Source: Thalassotalea eurytherma
Lineage (GTDB): Bacteria > Pseudomonadota > Gammaproteobacteria > Enterobacterales > Alteromonadaceae
NCBI RefSeq assembly: GCF_030161415.1
Contig: NZ_BSSU01000002.1
Coordinates: 62,001 to 126,000, forward strand
Direction of reading: 5' to 3'
Length of the DNA stretch: 64,000 nucleotides
In this document: piece by piece, positions 62,417 through 64,000 of the stretch
Position numbering within the stretch: position 1 is the first letter of the stretch
Layout: each line of letters opens with the position of its first letter
Translations under genes and position numbers: made by a program
The notes under the pieces: model-generated
Database searches by the model: none
What the model was told of the DNA's origin: nothing
Seen by the model: only the letters and a program-made list of their open reading frames with translations

Positions 62417-63754
62417 TCAAGATTTTTGGAATGGATAAACGCTACCAATATTTAAAATTTGAGTTAGCTCATCAAGTGCCGTTCTCGACTCAATTAATAA
62501 TTGCGGATCGGCTAAACATTGATTGGTAATTCGGTCACGGTAATGCTTTTCAACCCATGACGTTAATTGACCATATAGTGCATCGTTCATGATACATTGA
62601 GGGTTAACAGCATTTAACTCTGCCTGAGTAAGCGCGACACGCAAACGCAAACAAGCTGGGCCACCGCCATTTTTCATGCTTTCATTAACATCGAAGAATT
62701 TCACCGACTTAATAGGCGTATTTTGTGTAACTAGCTCATCTAAATAGGCTTTAACATTGCTATTATTAGCACAATGCATAGGCGCTATGATCGACATTTC
62801 ACCATTTGGCATCGTGACGATTTGTGTATTAAATAAATAAGTTTGCACTGCATCTTGGACACTTACCTGCTCATTGTTGACACGAACAAAATGAACATCA
62901 AAATCTGCTTTTTGCTGTACTTCATTGATAAACGCTTGTTCATTTAAAAACGCTTGTTCGTGGTAAAATAAGACATTTTGATTGCCAACGGCAATCACAT
63001 CATTATGAAATACCCCTTGATCAATCACGTCAGGGTTTTGCTGAACAAACACAGCATTTTGACTATCTAGCTGGTGCATTCGAGCAACAGCTTGTGATGC
63101 TTCAAAGGTTTGCCTTGCGGGAAATTTCTTTGGCTCCGGCATACCTTTTTTGAAGGCATATCGACCGAAAGTAAAGACTTCAATGCCGTTGTCTCCATGT
63201 GCGCCACACAATCGCGTATGATTAGCCGCACCTTCATCGCCAAAATGTTCATTTTCTGGTAAATGCAGATGATGGCTGAAGTGTTGTTCGTCATTGAAAA
63301 CAGCGCGTAGTACATTGCCGGTTACTTGTGGCTCAATTGAGCGGTGAAATTTATTGGTTAAATTTGCCGGCGTGAAGTGTAACTTGTTGTCTAAGCTATC
63401 TGCTGATGGCGTTACTGTTGCAGCATTGGCTGTCCACATACTTGAGGCTGAGTAACAACTAGCCAAAATGGAAGGCGCTTGTTGATAGGCTTGTTCAATG
63501 ACTTGACTGTCACTTCCTGTGAACCCGATACGCTTTAATGTTTCAATATCAGGTCGTTCTTGAGGCGCTAAAACGCCTTGGACAAGCCCTAAATCATGTA
63601 AGGCTTTCATTTTAGCTAAGCCTTGTAAGGCAGCTTGCTTAGGGTTAGAAATATCTTTCGCGTTATTTAAAGAAGCGACATTTCCTTCAGAGAGACCAGC
63701 GTAGTTATGAGTAGGCCCCACTAAACCGTCAAAGTTTGCTTCGATTGTCGACAT
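62417..63754 (-). CDS. astB: N-succinylarginine dihydrolase
   Basis: A 445-residue amidinotransferase-fold enzyme, second step of the arginine succinyltransferase catabolic pathway, releasing ammonia and CO2. [21 protein letters not shown] at the N-terminus, [15 protein letters not shown] near 109-123, and the late [17 protein letters not shown], with the nucleophile Cys, near 361-377 are diagnostic. Length matches E. coli AstB (447). Other ast genes are not in the window. Confidence 0.95.
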   Translation of the reverse strand: MSTIEANFDGLVGPTHNYAGLSEGNVASLNNAKDISNPKQAALQGLAKMKALHDLGLVQGVLAPQERPDIETLKRIGFTGSDSQVIEQAYQQAPSILASCYSASSMWTANAATVTPSADSLDNKLHFTPANLTNKFHRSIEPQVTGNVLRAVFNDEQHFSHHLHLPENEHFGDEGAANHTRLCGAHGDNGIEVFTFGRYAFKKGMPEPKKFPARQTFEASQAVARMHQLDSQNAVFVQQNPDVIDQGVFHNDVIAVGNQNVLFYHEQAFLNEQAFINEVQQKADFDVHFVRVNNEQVSVQDAVQTYLFNTQIVTMPNGEMSIIAPMHCANNSNVKAYLDELVTQNTPIKSVKFFDVNESMKNGGGPACLRLRVALTQAELNAVNPQCIMNDALYGQLTSWVEKHYRDRITNQCLADPQLLIESRTALDELTQILNIGSVYPFQKS

Positions 63755-63826
63755 GCGTTGTGAACTTATGAAAATAATAGAGTATCCACACTATATCGAG
63801 TTAGCAGATAAAAACAATTTGTTTTA

Positions 63827-63858
63827 AAGAAAAACCACCTGTAAAGGTGGTTTTAAGC
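63827..63858 (-). terminator. Terminator of the gene entering at the right edge
   Basis: Stem AAAACCACCT (63831-63840) with AGGTGGTTTT (63845-63854), 4-base loop, then T-rich sequence on the minus strand. It separates the partial gene from astB. Confidence 0.8.
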
Positions 63859-63876
63859 GAACATTACATTGAACGT

Positions 63877-64000
63877 TTACACCTGTGTTTGATACAAGGA
63901 ATTGACTTTCGGTTGGTTGTTTTCATAAGCGCTAATTGGATTAGAACGAACCGGTTGAATAGTCATGTAGCCATCTGACTTTGGTAACTGTTCGTCATCC
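63877..64000 (-). CDS. C-terminal end of an unidentified protein (partial)
   Basis: The last 40 codons of a minus-strand gene enter from the right edge, ending NSLYQTQV at the stop 63877-63879. The frame is open to the edge and is closed by the terminator at 63827-63858. Too little is present to identify it; it does not read like the ends of other ast enzymes that I know. Confidence 0.5.
   Translation of the reverse strand, partial: DDEQLPKSDGYMTIQPVRSNPISAYENNQPKVNSLYQTQV

Overview
The window looks like a chromosomal segment of a marine gammaproteobacterium, most likely Alteromonadales and probably Colwelliaceae (Colwellia/Thalassotalea type). The genus is inferred from overall protein style and gene content: AstB, TopA, SohB, a Pla-1/cef-family lipase, DAACS symporter, PPK2, an uninterrupted hisGDCBHAFIE operon and classical attenuators on ilv and his. 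No species-level claim can be made from the sequence alone.

Region 1-5.4 kb. A partial XdhC-family gene is followed by an unannotated CsrB-like regulatory RNA on the minus strand (about 931-1326): about 19 GGA motifs, many in loops of tiny hairpins, an intrinsic terminator, and a good GacA/UvrY box 130 bases upstream. Beside it lie decayed remnants of an IS3-type OrfA and an integron integrase. Then come a GNAT acetyltransferase and a large CBS4-PAS-GGDEF-EAL cyclic-di-GMP protein with a perfect FNR box at -41.5 of its predicted promoter.

Region 6.15-17.91 kb. An 11.7-kb integrated tailless phage of the PM2 (corticovirus)/autolykivirus-like double-jelly-roll type, bounded by a 16-bp direct repeat. 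It carries a repressor, an HUH rolling-circle replication protein, a packaging ATPase next to a PM2-P2-like major capsid protein, many small single-helix membrane proteins (expected for a virion with an internal membrane), a spike candidate with Asp-box repeats, a lytic enzyme and a tyrosine integrase. It sits immediately upstream of the ilvIH promoter.

Region 18-49 kb. Host core genes: ilvL leader-ilvI-ilvH, a GNAT, a zinc-ligand-poor sirtuin, a DEAD-box helicase, a secreted methyltransferase-like protein, sbcB, a periplasmic binding protein, a beta-hydroxyacid dehydrogenase, a glutathione peroxidase plus OhrR-type regulator pair, topA, an arginase-family hydrolase, a Big-domain lipoprotein, a dicarboxylate symporter, tpm, sohB, a Pla-1/cef lipase, yciK, fadD, an alpha/beta hydrolase, an M50-type peptidase, tsaB and yoaA.

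Region 49-64 kb. The his operon with a five-histidine leader peptide and attenuator, then small genes (elaA, a MAPEG protein, adk), a three-gene ppk2/unknown/GAF cluster, astB and the end of an unidentified gene. Most host genes are closed by clear rho-independent terminators, which are listed.
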